Numbered from the stretch's first letter, positions 26,866 to 36,179 are shown. The stretch: 64,000 nucleotides of DNA from JAGVPT01 sp963772165 (GCA_963772165.1 CAVYWA010000011.1:1-64000), one strand, 5' to 3'. Numbers and translations: made by a program. The notes: generated from the letters alone by a model not told the origin.

Positions 26866-27272
26866 GCCTCAAAGTCGCAGACGTTTTTCTCGCCATCAAC
26901 CCCGGTCTTTCAGGTGACAAGCCTCATTTTCACATTGTTGTCCAGAAAACCAAAGACAATCTTGTCGTGGTAACATACACGACGACGAAAATTGAAGAAA
27001 CAAAGCGCCATTGCCGCCGAGTTGAGAGAATAGCAATTTCCTCTATTGAACCGGCAACCCTTGTTTTTGTTAGTCCCTCTGATTCGGAGAGTTTCACCGA
27101 AGAGTGTGCGATTAACTGCAATCATGTTCAGATGATGAGTGAAGAATCGTACACGACAAGACCGGCATTCAAGCTGCTTCAGCCGATCAAAAATCCAGCA
27201 TTGATAGACAGAATTAGAGAAGCCATCAAACAGAGTCCTATTGTGGAACAAAAAATTATCAAAATACTTTAG
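26862..27272 (+). CDS. putative toxin partner of Panacea antitoxin
   Basis: 136 aa, translationally coupled to the Panacea gene. Beta-strand-rich first half (VADVFLAINPGLSGDKPHFHIVV, then LVVVTYTTTKIEET) with Cys-Asn-His (INCNHV) near residue 87. The start resembles the small SH3-like barrel of PemK/MazF-type or related toxins, but the standard MazF catalytic residues are not obvious. It is assigned as the toxin from position and size. The target is unknown. Confidence 0.65.
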   Translation: MSLKVADVFLAINPGLSGDKPHFHIVVQKTKDNLVVVTYTTTKIEETKRHCRRVERIAISSIEPATLVFVSPSDSESFTEECAINCNHVQMMSEESYTTRPAFKLLQPIKNPALIDRIREAIKQSPIVEQKIIKIL

Positions 27273-27381
27273 AATAAAGTTCAGTAAAGATTGTTGCCCG
27301 TTTGCAGATTCGCCCCTCCTAGACAATCCCGGTCTTTCTGCCTAGACTGTTTGCACGGGAGCCATCCACCAGTTGAAGATC

Positions 27382-27948
27382 ATGTCATCACAAGCGATCA
27401 TACCGCAAGAGATTATTGAGAAACGGATCCTTTTGATCCGCGGACAGAAAGTAATGCTCGATAAGGACCTTGCTGAGCTTTATCAAGTTGAAACGTACAA
27501 TCTCAACAAAGCGGTCAAGCGTAATAGGGAGCGTTCCCCAAGTGATTTTATGTTTCCGCTCACTGAGGAAGAATTTAAGAGCTTGATATTCCATTTTGGA
27601 ATATCAAGATGGGGTGGTACGCGTAAGTTGCCAAACGCGTTTACCGAACAGGGAGTGGCCATGCTTTCGAGTGTTCTACGAAGTCCGCGTGCGGTGCAAG
27701 TGAATATCGAGATCATGTCCCAAGGGGATGGTTCGCCACGTGCATTTGTGAAACTTCGACAAATAGCGGCATCAAACGAAAAATTGGCGAAAAAGGTTGA
27801 AGAACTGGAAAAGAAGTATGATACACAATTCAAAATCGTATTTGATGCAATCCGTCAGATCATGCGACCGCCGGAAAAACCCAAGCGCCGCATCGGCTTT
27901 GATGTCGATGAGCCACAATTCGCCTATAAGGCAAGCCGAAAGAAGTGA
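27382..27948 (+). CDS. ORF6N-domain protein
   Basis: 188 aa from ATG 27382 (TTG 27373 possible). The ORF6N domain fills residues 5-95 (IPQEIIEKRILLIRGQKVML and DKDLAELYQVETYNLNKAVK), then TEQGVAMLSSVLRSPRAVQV and a coiled-coil stretch NEKLAKKVEELEKKYDTQF. Such proteins are phage-derived DNA-binding regulators common on bacterial chromosomes. One oddity: where relatives read EIMRAFVKLRQ, this copy has seven extra residues (SQGDGSP) between EIM and RAFVKLR. No phage genes surround it. Confidence 0.88.
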   Translation: MSSQAIIPQEIIEKRILLIRGQKVMLDKDLAELYQVETYNLNKAVKRNRERSPSDFMFPLTEEEFKSLIFHFGISRWGGTRKLPNAFTEQGVAMLSSVLRSPRAVQVNIEIMSQGDGSPRAFVKLRQIAASNEKLAKKVEELEKKYDTQFKIVFDAIRQIMRPPEKPKRRIGFDVDEPQFAYKASRKK

Positions 27949-28323
27949 GTCATAGATGCTCAACTTTGCGAATTGTTCGTTTATCGAGATCAAGTCCTAA
28001 ACGAGGTTATGGCTGTCTCGATGTGATATCCAGCCCAATCTAAAATAGGTGGACTGAGTCATCTTTATACCCCAATCCATCTGTTCGCTGTTGGTAGTGT
28101 TACAGTTTGAAGGTCATTGCGAGCGGAGCGAAGCAATCTCCATTTACGTTGGGGATTGTCCCGCTGTACGGGATCCCTTCGGGACTTCGGCAAAAAACGC
28201 CCCGCAATGACTTCTTCTGAAAAAAAGAATCCAAACTGAAACACTACTCCGCAGTTGTTTTTCTTCTCTCCTTTTTGTATTATTGAAAAACCACAGAAGA
28301 CCAACCCTCGCGTTGTTTCGTCC
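27949..28323. other. intergenic with MITE-like element E
   Basis: 375 bp between the ORF6N gene and the M48 protease. Element E (28095-28246) occupies the centre; no other gene or clear terminator is seen. Confidence 0.5.
28095..28246. repeat. MITE-like palindromic element E (152 bp)
   Basis: Ends TAGTGTTACAGTTT and, on the opposite strand, TAGTGTTTCAGTTT (13 of 14 identical), with TA at both borders. The interior carries the widespread palindrome GTCATTGCGAGCGGAGCGAA ... CGCAATGAC. A half copy lies at 4728-4770. Confidence 0.78.
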
Positions 28324-29463
28324 ATGAAAATCTTTCGTGCCGTTGAAGCAAAGCCCACAAATGCGCCGGCACCGTCATCCCAAGCCAAAAAATATAGCCG
28401 CATCAAGCTAACGTTGTCCCTCATCGGGACAACGTTTTCGTTCATGGTCATGCTGGGAATTGTCATTACCGGCTTTTCTCTCCGTGTAGAGAATTTCGTT
28501 CATTCGTACATCCAATCTCCGTATGGTGCGTTGCTTCTCTTCGGAGCAGTGCTCGGTGTGTTCAGCGGCATCATTTCTTTTCCGCTAAGTTTTTATTCCA
28601 GCTTTGTTGTCGAGCATCGGTACAATTTATCCAACCAAAGTTTCTTACAGTGGGCATGGGAACAGGGGAAAGCATTCCTTGTCAGTATCCCGATAGCGGT
28701 TCCGCTGATGCTTTTGTTTTATTTCTTCTTGAGGGAGTATCAGGAATTATGGTGGCTGCCGGTAGCAACGGCGATGTTCGTGGTATCGATGCTCCTTTCG
28801 AAGATCGTACCGGTGTTCATCATGCCCCTCTTTTACAAATTCACTCCCCTGGAGAACGACGCTCTGAAAGAACGAATTCTCTCGTTGTGCAAAAACACCC
28901 GCATGAATGTTACGGGAATTTTCACGTTCAATTTGAGCAAGACAACGAAAAAAGCGAACGCGGGATTTACAGGCATAGGGAAGTCAAAGCGCATCATCCT
29001 GGGTGATACGCTCATGCAGCACTTCTCGGATGACGAGGTCGAAACCGTCTTTGCGCATGAACTTGGCCATTATGTCCACGGGCATATCTGGAAAAATATC
29101 TTTGTCGGAACGCTGAGTATTTATGCCGGACTTTTTATTACATCGAAACTTTATTTGTTATCGCTCGGATGGTTCGGATTTTCTTCCGTTGACCAGCTTG
29201 CGGCGCTGCCGCTGCTCGTTCTCTGGCTTGGAGTCTATTCGCTTTTGACGTCGCCGTTGTCGAATATTTTATCGAGGAAGTATGAGTTCGAAGCCGACCG
29301 CTACGCACTCGACAAAACGGGAAATGCTCCGGCGTTCATGTCCACGATGAGGAAGCTGGCGGAAATGAACCTTGCCGATACGGCGCCCCATCCGATTGTT
29401 GAATTTCTCTTCTACAGCCACCCGTCGATAGAAAAAAGAATTCGCGCTGCGGAGAAAGCGTAA
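28324..29463 (+). CDS. M48-family (Ste24-like) membrane metalloprotease
   Basis: 379 aa, start at ATG 28324 (the frame is open upstream but hydrophobic helices begin only after this point). Several TM helices, then the zinc motif HELGH near residue 244 (VFAHELGHYVHG) and the downstream EADRYAL, the third zinc ligand. KANAGFTGIGKSKRIILGDT is the Ste24/HtpX-type substrate-channel block. Length and layout fit CAAX-protease-like Ste24 homologues, which clear damaged inner-membrane proteins in bacteria. Its stop overlaps the plsC start (TAATG), so they are co-translated. Confidence 0.92.
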   Translation: MKIFRAVEAKPTNAPAPSSQAKKYSRIKLTLSLIGTTFSFMVMLGIVITGFSLRVENFVHSYIQSPYGALLLFGAVLGVFSGIISFPLSFYSSFVVEHRYNLSNQSFLQWAWEQGKAFLVSIPIAVPLMLLFYFFLREYQELWWLPVATAMFVVSMLLSKIVPVFIMPLFYKFTPLENDALKERILSLCKNTRMNVTGIFTFNLSKTTKKANAGFTGIGKSKRIILGDTLMQHFSDDEVETVFAHELGHYVHGHIWKNIFVGTLSIYAGLFITSKLYLLSLGWFGFSSVDQLAALPLLVLWLGVYSLLTSPLSNILSRKYEFEADRYALDKTGNAPAFMSTMRKLAEMNLADTAPHPIVEFLFYSHPSIEKRIRAAEKA

Positions 29464-30179
29464 TGCGCACACTGTTGACCATCGGCCAGATCGTGATCAT
29501 TGTTGCAACGAATGCTTGTTTGTCGATCATCGCGCTCTTCAGCCTTCTCGTGGAAAAAGACGGCCGGACATATTTTTGGGCGGGAAGCACCTGGTCGAAG
29601 CTTTGTTTGAAAATATGCGGGATTCCCGTCCGCGTGAAGGGAATAGAGAATATTCAGCCCGACGGAGCGTACATTTTCGTCACGAACCATGCAAGCATGT
29701 TCGACATCCCGGCGGTGATGTCGGTGCTGCCTCGCGTGCGGATCATGTTCAAAAAGGAATTATCCTATGTACCGCTCTGGGGTTGGGCGCTCAAATGGGG
29801 ACACCATATTATGGTCGATCGTGCGAAAGGCAGCGAGGCCATGAAAAGCCTCGACCGTGCGGCGAAGGCGATCAAAACGGGGGGTTCGGTGATTCTTTTT
29901 GCAGAGGGGACGCGGACCCGTGACGGAAAATTGCTTCCGTTTAAACGGGGTGCCTTTACCCTTGCTGCGAAATCGGGGGTTCCCATTGTCCCGGTAGCAA
30001 TCAACGGCAGTTTTAAAATTCTGCCGAAGAATTCTCTCGATATCCGGCCGAGCCCGATTGAATTGTTGATGGGCAAACCGATCGATACCTCACACATTAC
30101 GACGCGCGACGAGGAACTTGCATTGATGAAGAGCGTAAGGGAAATCATTGAACGGAACTATCGGGAGGATATTTCTTAA
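29463..30179 (+). CDS. plsC: 1-acyl-sn-glycerol-3-phosphate acyltransferase
   Basis: 238 aa. Makes phosphatidic acid from lysophosphatidic acid at the inner membrane. N-terminal TM helix, the catalytic NHASMFDIP (HxxxxD) near residue 76, the glycerol-phosphate-binding FAEGTRTRDG near 146 and PIVPVAINGS near 178, in the normal PlsC order. The start overlaps the stop of the M48 protease gene. Confidence 0.92.
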   Translation: MRTLLTIGQIVIIVATNACLSIIALFSLLVEKDGRTYFWAGSTWSKLCLKICGIPVRVKGIENIQPDGAYIFVTNHASMFDIPAVMSVLPRVRIMFKKELSYVPLWGWALKWGHHIMVDRAKGSEAMKSLDRAAKAIKTGGSVILFAEGTRTRDGKLLPFKRGAFTLAAKSGVPIVPVAINGSFKILPKNSLDIRPSPIELLMGKPIDTSHITTRDEELALMKSVREIIERNYREDIS

Positions 30180-30273
30180 AGGAAAAAGGGGAAAGAAACA
30201 GAACACTCCTCGTTCTGCCTCCTGTTTCCCATCTCCTGTATTCTGAATTCGTTGTTAATTTGGAGAAACCACA

Positions 30274-30561
30274 ATGGCTGTTACAATGAAAGACGTTGAG
30301 CACATCGCCGAGCTTGCGCGGCTGGAATTTGACGGGAACGAAAAAGAAAAACTGACTCACGAGCTCAACGATATTTTGAAGTATATCGAGAAGCTGAACG
30401 AACTCGATACCTCGAACGTCGAACCGTTGTCCCACGTCATCGAGTTGAGCAACGTCTTTCGCGATGACGTCGTGAAGCCGTCCATTGCTCCCGACGAAGC
30501 GTTGAAGAACGCACCGGCGAAGAAAGACACGCTCTTCAGAGTGCCGAAGGTGATCGGATGA
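30274..30561 (+). CDS. gatC: Asp/Glu-tRNA amidotransferase subunit C
   Basis: 95 aa, the full normal length of GatC. VEHIAELARLEF at 9-20, LNDILKYIEKLNELDTSNVE in the middle and DVVKPSIAPDEAL near the end are diagnostic. It stabilises the GatCAB complex that converts misacylated Glu-tRNA(Gln) or Asp-tRNA(Asn). GatA and GatB are not beside it. Ribosome binding site GGAGA. Confidence 0.95.
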   Translation: MAVTMKDVEHIAELARLEFDGNEKEKLTHELNDILKYIEKLNELDTSNVEPLSHVIELSNVFRDDVVKPSIAPDEALKNAPAKKDTLFRVPKVIG

Positions 30562-30565
30562 TGGT

Positions 30566-30668
30566 AAATTTTCGATTTACAATTTTCAATTTACAATTGT
30601 TAATCACCCAACGCTGCATGGTTACTCGCGTGTTAAATCGAAAATTGGATATTGAAAATTGAAAATAG
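30566..30668. repeat. AT-rich inverted repeat upstream of and into kdsB
   Basis: AAATTTTCGATTTACAATTTT on the left is mirrored by AAATCGAAAATTGGATATTG on the right. The TTG start codon of kdsB (30659) lies inside the right arm, so the repeat has shaped the 5' end of that gene. It resembles the AT-rich repeat at 20262-20345 in style, not in exact sequence. Confidence 0.55.
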
Positions 30669-31402
30669 TAGGAATCATACCGTCCCGTTATGCATCGCAG
30701 CGGCTTCCTGCAAAATCGCTGGCAGATATCCACGGAAAGCCGATGGTGCAGCGCGTCTACGAAAGGGCGAAACAGTCCCGCTTGCTCACCGACGTTATTA
30801 TCGCTACCGACGACGAGCGGATAGCATCGGTCGTGAGGAAGTTTGGCGGAAAGGCGGTGATGACGGCGCCGGAAATTCAAAGCGGGAGCGATAGAGTTGC
30901 GTTCGTTGCCCGCGGCCTCGACGCGGATATCATCGTTAACGTGCAGGGGGACGAGCCGCTCATCGAGCCTGCCATGATCGACCAGACGATACAGTTGCTC
31001 ATTGACGATGACACGGCCGTCGTCGGTACAGCAGTGAAAAAGATCACCTCGTTGGATGAATTGCTGACCCCGAACGTCGTGAAAGTCGTGATCGACAAGA
31101 ACAACTATGCTCTCTATTTTACCCGCTCGCTCGTTCCGTTTATCCGCGATTCACAAGAAGTGACGGACTGGCCGACACGGGCGGTGTTCTACAAGCATTT
31201 TGGAATTTATGTGTACCGCGGTTCTTTCCTGCAACGATACGCATCGTTACCATCGACGCCGCTCGAACAAGCCGAAAAGCTTGAGCAGCTGCGCATTCTT
31301 GAAAACGGTTTTCGCATTAAAGTGGGGATCACCGAATTCGATTCAATCCCGGTCGACACGCAGGAAGACCTTGACCGGGTCAGAGCAAAAATAAAAAATT
31401 AA
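30659..31402 (+). CDS. kdsB: 3-deoxy-manno-octulosonate cytidylyltransferase
   Basis: 247 aa. Activates KDO as CMP-KDO for lipid A/core assembly, so the cell makes LPS. IIPSRYASQRLPAKSLADIHGKP at the N terminus is the nucleotide-binding signature, with NVQGDEPLIEP near 95 and KHFGIYVYRGSFL near 180. The start is TTG (KIVGIIPSR begins at once), since no ATG or GTG is available. It falls inside a repeat arm and has no standard ribosome binding site. Confidence 0.95.
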   Translation: MKIVGIIPSRYASQRLPAKSLADIHGKPMVQRVYERAKQSRLLTDVIIATDDERIASVVRKFGGKAVMTAPEIQSGSDRVAFVARGLDADIIVNVQGDEPLIEPAMIDQTIQLLIDDDTAVVGTAVKKITSLDELLTPNVVKVVIDKNNYALYFTRSLVPFIRDSQEVTDWPTRAVFYKHFGIYVYRGSFLQRYASLPSTPLEQAEKLEQLRILENGFRIKVGITEFDSIPVDTQEDLDRVRAKIKN

Positions 31403-31495
31403 AACCCGCAATAAATAATCGGAGAGACAACAGGGTCTCCTCTAAAATATTAATTTTTTCATTTTTAACTGTTAATTTTCCTTAAAGGTATTTCC

Positions 31496-33124
31496 TTGGC
31501 TACCAATCATGTAAAATACATCTTTGTCACCGGCGGAGTAGTCTCTTCGCTGGGAAAAGGCATTGCTTCGGCGTCGCTTGGATTGCTCCTCAAATCACGG
31601 GGCCTGCGTGTGGCCGTACAGAAATTCGACCCGTATATTAATGTCGACCCCGGAACGATGAACCCGTTCCAACACGGTGAAGTTTATGTTACCGATGACG
31701 GGGCCGAGACCGACCTTGACCTCGGCCATTATGAACGATTTCTTGAAACAAGTACATCCCGCCAGAATAATTCCACCACAGGACAGATCTATTACGAGGT
31801 GATCTCGAAAGAACGGCGCGGCGATTATCTCGGCGCTACGGTGCAGGTTATTCCCCACATCACCGATGAAATCAAAAAGCGCATCGGCCAGCTCGGCGTG
31901 TCCGGGAAGTACGACGTTATTATTACGGAAGTCGGCGGTACGGTGGGCGATATAGAAAGTCTCCCTTTTCTTGAGGCCATCCGCCAGTTCACGCTGCACA
32001 TCGGCCGCCGTAACGCTCTGAATATCCATGTCACGCTTGTTCCGTATATCAAATCCGCCGGAGAACTGAAAACAAAGCCGACCCAGCATAGCGTGAAAAC
32101 GCTGCTCGAGATCGGCGTGCAGCCGGACATTCTCATCTGCCGGACCGAGCGCAGGCTTTCCAAAGAGATGAAAGAAAAAATAGCTCTTTTCTGCAACGTC
32201 GAATCGCAATCGGTCATCGAAGGAAGAGACACCGATACGATTTATGAAATCCCCCTGATGTTTGAAAAGGAAGGGTTGGACAACATCGTCATTGAAAAAT
32301 TAAATTTGAAGTGCGGCAAAAGCGATCTGCGCCACTGGTCCCGTACGGTGAATCGCATCAAAAATCCGAGCGACCATGTAACCATCGGTGTCGTCGGCAA
32401 GTACACGGATCTGAAGGATGCGTACAAAAGCATCAACGAATCGTTCATTCATGCCGGCGCCGACAACGACGTAGCGGTTGAGTTGAAATGGATCCGTGCT
32501 GAAGACCTCGACAACACAAACCTCGACGAATACCTTGGGGATATATCGGGCTTGCTTATCCCCGGCGGGTTCGGCGAGCGGGGGGTTGAAGGGAAAATTA
32601 AAGCGATTGGCTACGTCCGGGAGCGTTCAATTCCGTTCTTCGGGATCTGCCTCGGGCTCCAATGCGCGATCATTGAATTTGCGCGCAATGTCTGCGGCAT
32701 GAAGGGGGCGAACAGCACTGAGTTCCGAAAGACGAAGTTCAACGTGATCGATCTGATGATCGACCAGCGCGGAGTGAAGAACCTCGGCGGTACGATGCGG
32801 CTCGGTGCTTATCCCTGCATCGTCCAGAAAAGAACAAAAGCACACCAGGCGTACAAAAAGGAACTGATTTACGAACGCCATCGCCATCGCTATGAAGTCA
32901 ATAATAAGTTCCGAAAAAAATTGAGCGAAAACGGCATGGTTTTCAGCGGACTTTCTCCGGACAACTCGCTTGTCGAGATCATCGAGCTGCCGTCGCATCC
33001 CTGGTTTGTTGCCGGACAATTTCATCCCGAGCTAAAATCACGCCTTCTCAGCCCGCATCCTCTTTTCAGAGATTTTGTGAAAGCGGCAGTCAAATACCAG
33101 GAAGAAAAGTCGAAGAGAAAGTAG
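31496..33124 (+). CDS. pyrG: CTP synthase
   Basis: 542 aa, full length. UTP plus ATP and glutamine give CTP. N-terminal synthase domain (VKYIFVTGGVVSSLGKGI, P-loop GVVSSLGKG) and C-terminal glutamine amidotransferase with nucleophile Cys in FGICLGLQ and the His/Glu pair in HPWFVAGQFHPEL. Start TTG 31496 with AAAGG nine bases upstream; the protein begins ATNHVKYIF, as in relatives. Confidence 0.97.
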   Translation: MATNHVKYIFVTGGVVSSLGKGIASASLGLLLKSRGLRVAVQKFDPYINVDPGTMNPFQHGEVYVTDDGAETDLDLGHYERFLETSTSRQNNSTTGQIYYEVISKERRGDYLGATVQVIPHITDEIKKRIGQLGVSGKYDVIITEVGGTVGDIESLPFLEAIRQFTLHIGRRNALNIHVTLVPYIKSAGELKTKPTQHSVKTLLEIGVQPDILICRTERRLSKEMKEKIALFCNVESQSVIEGRDTDTIYEIPLMFEKEGLDNIVIEKLNLKCGKSDLRHWSRTVNRIKNPSDHVTIGVVGKYTDLKDAYKSINESFIHAGADNDVAVELKWIRAEDLDNTNLDEYLGDISGLLIPGGFGERGVEGKIKAIGYVRERSIPFFGICLGLQCAIIEFARNVCGMKGANSTEFRKTKFNVIDLMIDQRGVKNLGGTMRLGAYPCIVQKRTKAHQAYKKELIYERHRHRYEVNNKFRKKLSENGMVFSGLSPDNSLVEIIELPSHPWFVAGQFHPELKSRLLSPHPLFRDFVKAAVKYQEEKSKRK

Positions 33125-33269
33125 GCAGGCCGAAATTTTCTCCGGTACTCTGTCCTTGAAAACCGCCTCGTGTTTTCGTATCATACCGTTACACAACTGA
33201 GAGTTGAACGTATCGGTGCGACGCGAACGGTGACCGGTTCGATGCACCTTCTTCATTGAGGAATCAACC

Positions 33270-34118
33270 ATGAAAATCCTCGTAACAGGCGGCAGCGGAT
33301 CGGTGGGTAAATATATCGTCGACGAATTGCAGCGACACAACCATACCGTCGGCGTTCTCGATATTATTCCTCCAAAACCCGGAGTGTGGTTTCACGACGT
33401 TGATGTGTTGAACCTCGAGAATGTTGTGAAAGCCGTCAAGGGGTACGACGCCGTCGTCCACATGGCGGGGATTCCCCATCCGCTGAACCATCCTGCAGAA
33501 AAAGTATTCGGCGTCAATGTCAACGGAACCTTCAACGTGCTCGAGGCTGCGGCGCGAAGCAATGTCAAGAAGGTGGTGTTCACGTCGAGCGAGTCAACGC
33601 TCGGCTTTGCGTTCATGACACAGCACATGGCGCCTGAATACATCCCGATCGATGAGTTGCATCCGTTGCGCCCGCAAGACCCGTACGGATTGAGCAAGGT
33701 GATCGGTGAACAGATTTGCAGGTCGTATACTGCGCGGTACGGTATTCGCACGGTCTGCCTCCGCGCGCCGTGGATTTGGGTTCCTGAAGGGAGCGAGCGT
33801 GAGAGGTATAAAATGCTCGTTTCGGAACATCATAAATGGTGCAATAACCTTTGGGCATTTGTGCACGTTCATGATGCGGCACAGGCGCACAGGCTTGCTG
33901 TGGAAAAGGACTTAGAATCATTCCACGAAGTATTTTTTATCTCCGCAAAAGATAACTGGACCGGCATAGATTCCAGAAGTTTACTCAAGGCTTATTTTCC
34001 CGAAGTAAAGAACTTTGCGCAGGATTTCACCGGGGCAGCCTCTTTGCTTTCGTACCGTAAAGCAAGCGAACTGCTCGGCTACGAACCGCTGCATACCGTG
34101 CGGGATATCCTTTTTTGA
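33270..34118 (+). CDS. NAD(P)-dependent epimerase/dehydratase
   Basis: 282 aa extended SDR enzyme. N-terminal Rossmann motif ILVTGGSGSVGKYI (GxxGxxG), VVHMAGIPHP near 67 and catalytic YGLSK (Tyr/Lys) near 138, with SSEST as the catalytic Ser region. Fits sugar-nucleotide epimerases or uronate dehydrogenases; CLRAPWIWVPEGS recalls the latter. The start at 33270 fits the Rossmann motif at once. It stands alone between pyrG and the barrel gene. Substrate not assigned. Confidence 0.88.
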   Translation: MKILVTGGSGSVGKYIVDELQRHNHTVGVLDIIPPKPGVWFHDVDVLNLENVVKAVKGYDAVVHMAGIPHPLNHPAEKVFGVNVNGTFNVLEAAARSNVKKVVFTSSESTLGFAFMTQHMAPEYIPIDELHPLRPQDPYGLSKVIGEQICRSYTARYGIRTVCLRAPWIWVPEGSERERYKMLVSEHHKWCNNLWAFVHVHDAAQAHRLAVEKDLESFHEVFFISAKDNWTGIDSRSLLKAYFPEVKNFAQDFTGAASLLSYRKASELLGYEPLHTVRDILF

Positions 34119-34242
34119 TGAAACCAGCGCCGATTTTTTTTGGCGTCGAAACCGGCGCCGACAGCTTCCTGGCAATTGCACTCCTTGCACCGCGTCTCAA
34201 TCTGCCGGTACTCGAAGTTTTTTGTCCGCGCAAAAAGGTCGG

Positions 34243-36168
34243 ATGAAGAATACCATTTCACATTCGCTTCGCGTATGTTGTATTGCGATGCTCGTGGTTC
34301 TTCCCGGGATCGCTCGTGCACAAACCGACACGCTGCGATATGCCGTTCCTGCCGCCAGGGATTCTAATGAGGCCGGCATTCGTTTCGAACGAAATCTGAA
34401 TACCTATCTTTGGAATTTCAAAGCCGATTTCAGCGGACGTGACAGCGATTTCGCCGCGGACGTACATGACCGCTACAGTTCATCGTTTATCGAGCAGGAT
34501 CAAAACTCCCTTCGCGACGAGCATACGCTGTGGCTGAATGCGTCGCGAAGGATTTCTTCGGCGCTGGACATGGACCTCGAAGCTTCAACATTTACCCTTT
34601 CGGACAACCAATCGCTCGATGTCAGCAATGCCGCACTTCAGACGGGCCTTATCGGGGTGTCGATACGCCCCTTGCCGTACATCTCCGTTTCCCCGCTCGT
34701 CGGCTTCCGTGTCGACCGCCAGCAGGATCAAACAGATCAAGGATGGAACTATAAATTGTCCTCCCAGCTCGATACCGTCGATATCGACGGGTACCAAACG
34801 CTTGCATCGCTGCGGTTGAACGTAAGCAATCTGTCGCCGAGGTATTTCCGCAGCAACGGGGCGCAGTTGTTTTTTGCGAAGGATTTTCTCGAGGGGTCGT
34901 TTGACAGCCTCCGATTCCAATGGTCGAACAATCGGTGGGATTTTTATATTCCTGCCGACAGCGTTATGCAAAAGGAGTTCGGAGTGAAGTACAACATTCG
35001 AAGCAGGGTGGACGAGGTCTATACTATAGCGAACACTCTTCACTATGCAGTCGGGAAGGAGCTTTCAGCAGTCGTGCAAACGCTCGTCGAGACACGGACG
35101 ATCAACAACGCATTCCGCTACAAATCGCTGTCGGAGCCGACGCTCATCCCGTATGATGTCGACGTGCAGGAGCAACAGCTCGAGGGAGGGATCGACCTCA
35201 ACTACCGTGATCTCAACAATGTCTTCGCTTCGGTCGGCATCCATACCAGCGAACGGGATGAACGGCATGTTTTGCAGAAAATTGACGGCGTGGACCCTGA
35301 TATTCAAGAAAGCGCTTCGGAGCAGGAAACGCAATTGGACAACGTTCAGCGCAGGACATCATTGCGCGGTATTTTTTCTATGCCGGTTTCCTCAAGCGAT
35401 TTTGTCTCTTTCGAGAGTTCGGCCGGCATTCTTCACTATGATGCTCCCGATTCTAACAACACCGACATTCGGGACGAACTTCTGATCACTCTCTCCGGCC
35501 GGGAGTCCCATCGCTGGAATGAGTATTTAGACCTCAGCGTAACCGCCGAGGTCACACTCAACCATATCGTCTACCTTCTTGCCGTGCGGAGCGGGAACAA
35601 CAACTGGAACCGAATCTTTCGTTTGGCCCCGGAATTGACTTATACACCTTCCTCGACCTTGCGGTCGGTTAATACCTTCGAGGTTCTTGCCAACTATACT
35701 GTATTCGATTATGAAACACTCGTCCCGACGGTGGAGAGTTATTCGTACAGGCAATTTGCATTTCTCGATTCGACATCGTATGATATGTCTCCGCACATGG
35801 GGCTTGATTTTCTACTGCATGTTCGCCTGTATGAGCGCGGAGAGCTGCAGTGGGAAGCGTTTACGGAACGGCCCCAGCAATATTTCCAGGAGGTAACTTT
35901 TTCTCCGGCGGTGCGCTACACTATACAAGGAAATCTTATGTGCGCTGTGGGGTTCCGTTCGTTTGTGCAGAACAGTTATCTGTATAACGGAACAACACGC
36001 GTAAGCAACGGGAATTATTTCAGCTATGGGCCGACAACGTCAATTGTGCTCACATTGCGGACGGGGTGGAGGCTGGAGATTCAGGGGTGGAAGGAATTTC
36101 AAAAAGAGACAAACCAACCGACACGCGATATTTCGAATATCATGATGTCGGCAAAAGCAAATTTTTAA
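34243..36168 (+). CDS. large outer-membrane beta-barrel protein, hypothetical
   Basis: 641 aa with signal peptide (MKNTISHSLRVCCIAMLVVLPGIARA). The start at 34243 is chosen for the signal peptide and AAAAAGGTC upstream; the frame is open 76 codons further but overlaps the epimerase. The mature protein is full of alternating beta strands rich in Tyr, Ser, Asp and Arg, and ends in phenylalanine (MMSAKANF), the usual outer-membrane insertion signal. No plug or TonB box is seen. Function unknown; possibly a porin-like or surface protein. Confidence 0.78.
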   Translation: MKNTISHSLRVCCIAMLVVLPGIARAQTDTLRYAVPAARDSNEAGIRFERNLNTYLWNFKADFSGRDSDFAADVHDRYSSSFIEQDQNSLRDEHTLWLNASRRISSALDMDLEASTFTLSDNQSLDVSNAALQTGLIGVSIRPLPYISVSPLVGFRVDRQQDQTDQGWNYKLSSQLDTVDIDGYQTLASLRLNVSNLSPRYFRSNGAQLFFAKDFLEGSFDSLRFQWSNNRWDFYIPADSVMQKEFGVKYNIRSRVDEVYTIANTLHYAVGKELSAVVQTLVETRTINNAFRYKSLSEPTLIPYDVDVQEQQLEGGIDLNYRDLNNVFASVGIHTSERDERHVLQKIDGVDPDIQESASEQETQLDNVQRRTSLRGIFSMPVSSSDFVSFESSAGILHYDAPDSNNTDIRDELLITLSGRESHRWNEYLDLSVTAEVTLNHIVYLLAVRSGNNNWNRIFRLAPELTYTPSSTLRSVNTFEVLANYTVFDYETLVPTVESYSYRQFAFLDSTSYDMSPHMGLDFLLHVRLYERGELQWEAFTERPQQYFQEVTFSPAVRYTIQGNLMCAVGFRSFVQNSYLYNGTTRVSNGNYFSYGPTTSIVLTLRTGWRLEIQGWKEFQKETNQPTRDISNIMMSAKANF

Positions 36169-36179
36169 AGAGGACTGCA

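Noticed and set aside
21243..28246. Prophage
   Set aside because: Only ORF6N and the restriction-modification and toxin-antitoxin genes; no capsid, terminase, portal, tail or integrase genes.
31430..31480. Terminator between kdsB and pyrG
   Set aside because: The GGAGA...TCTCC stem is only five base pairs and the T-run is displaced; not convincing.
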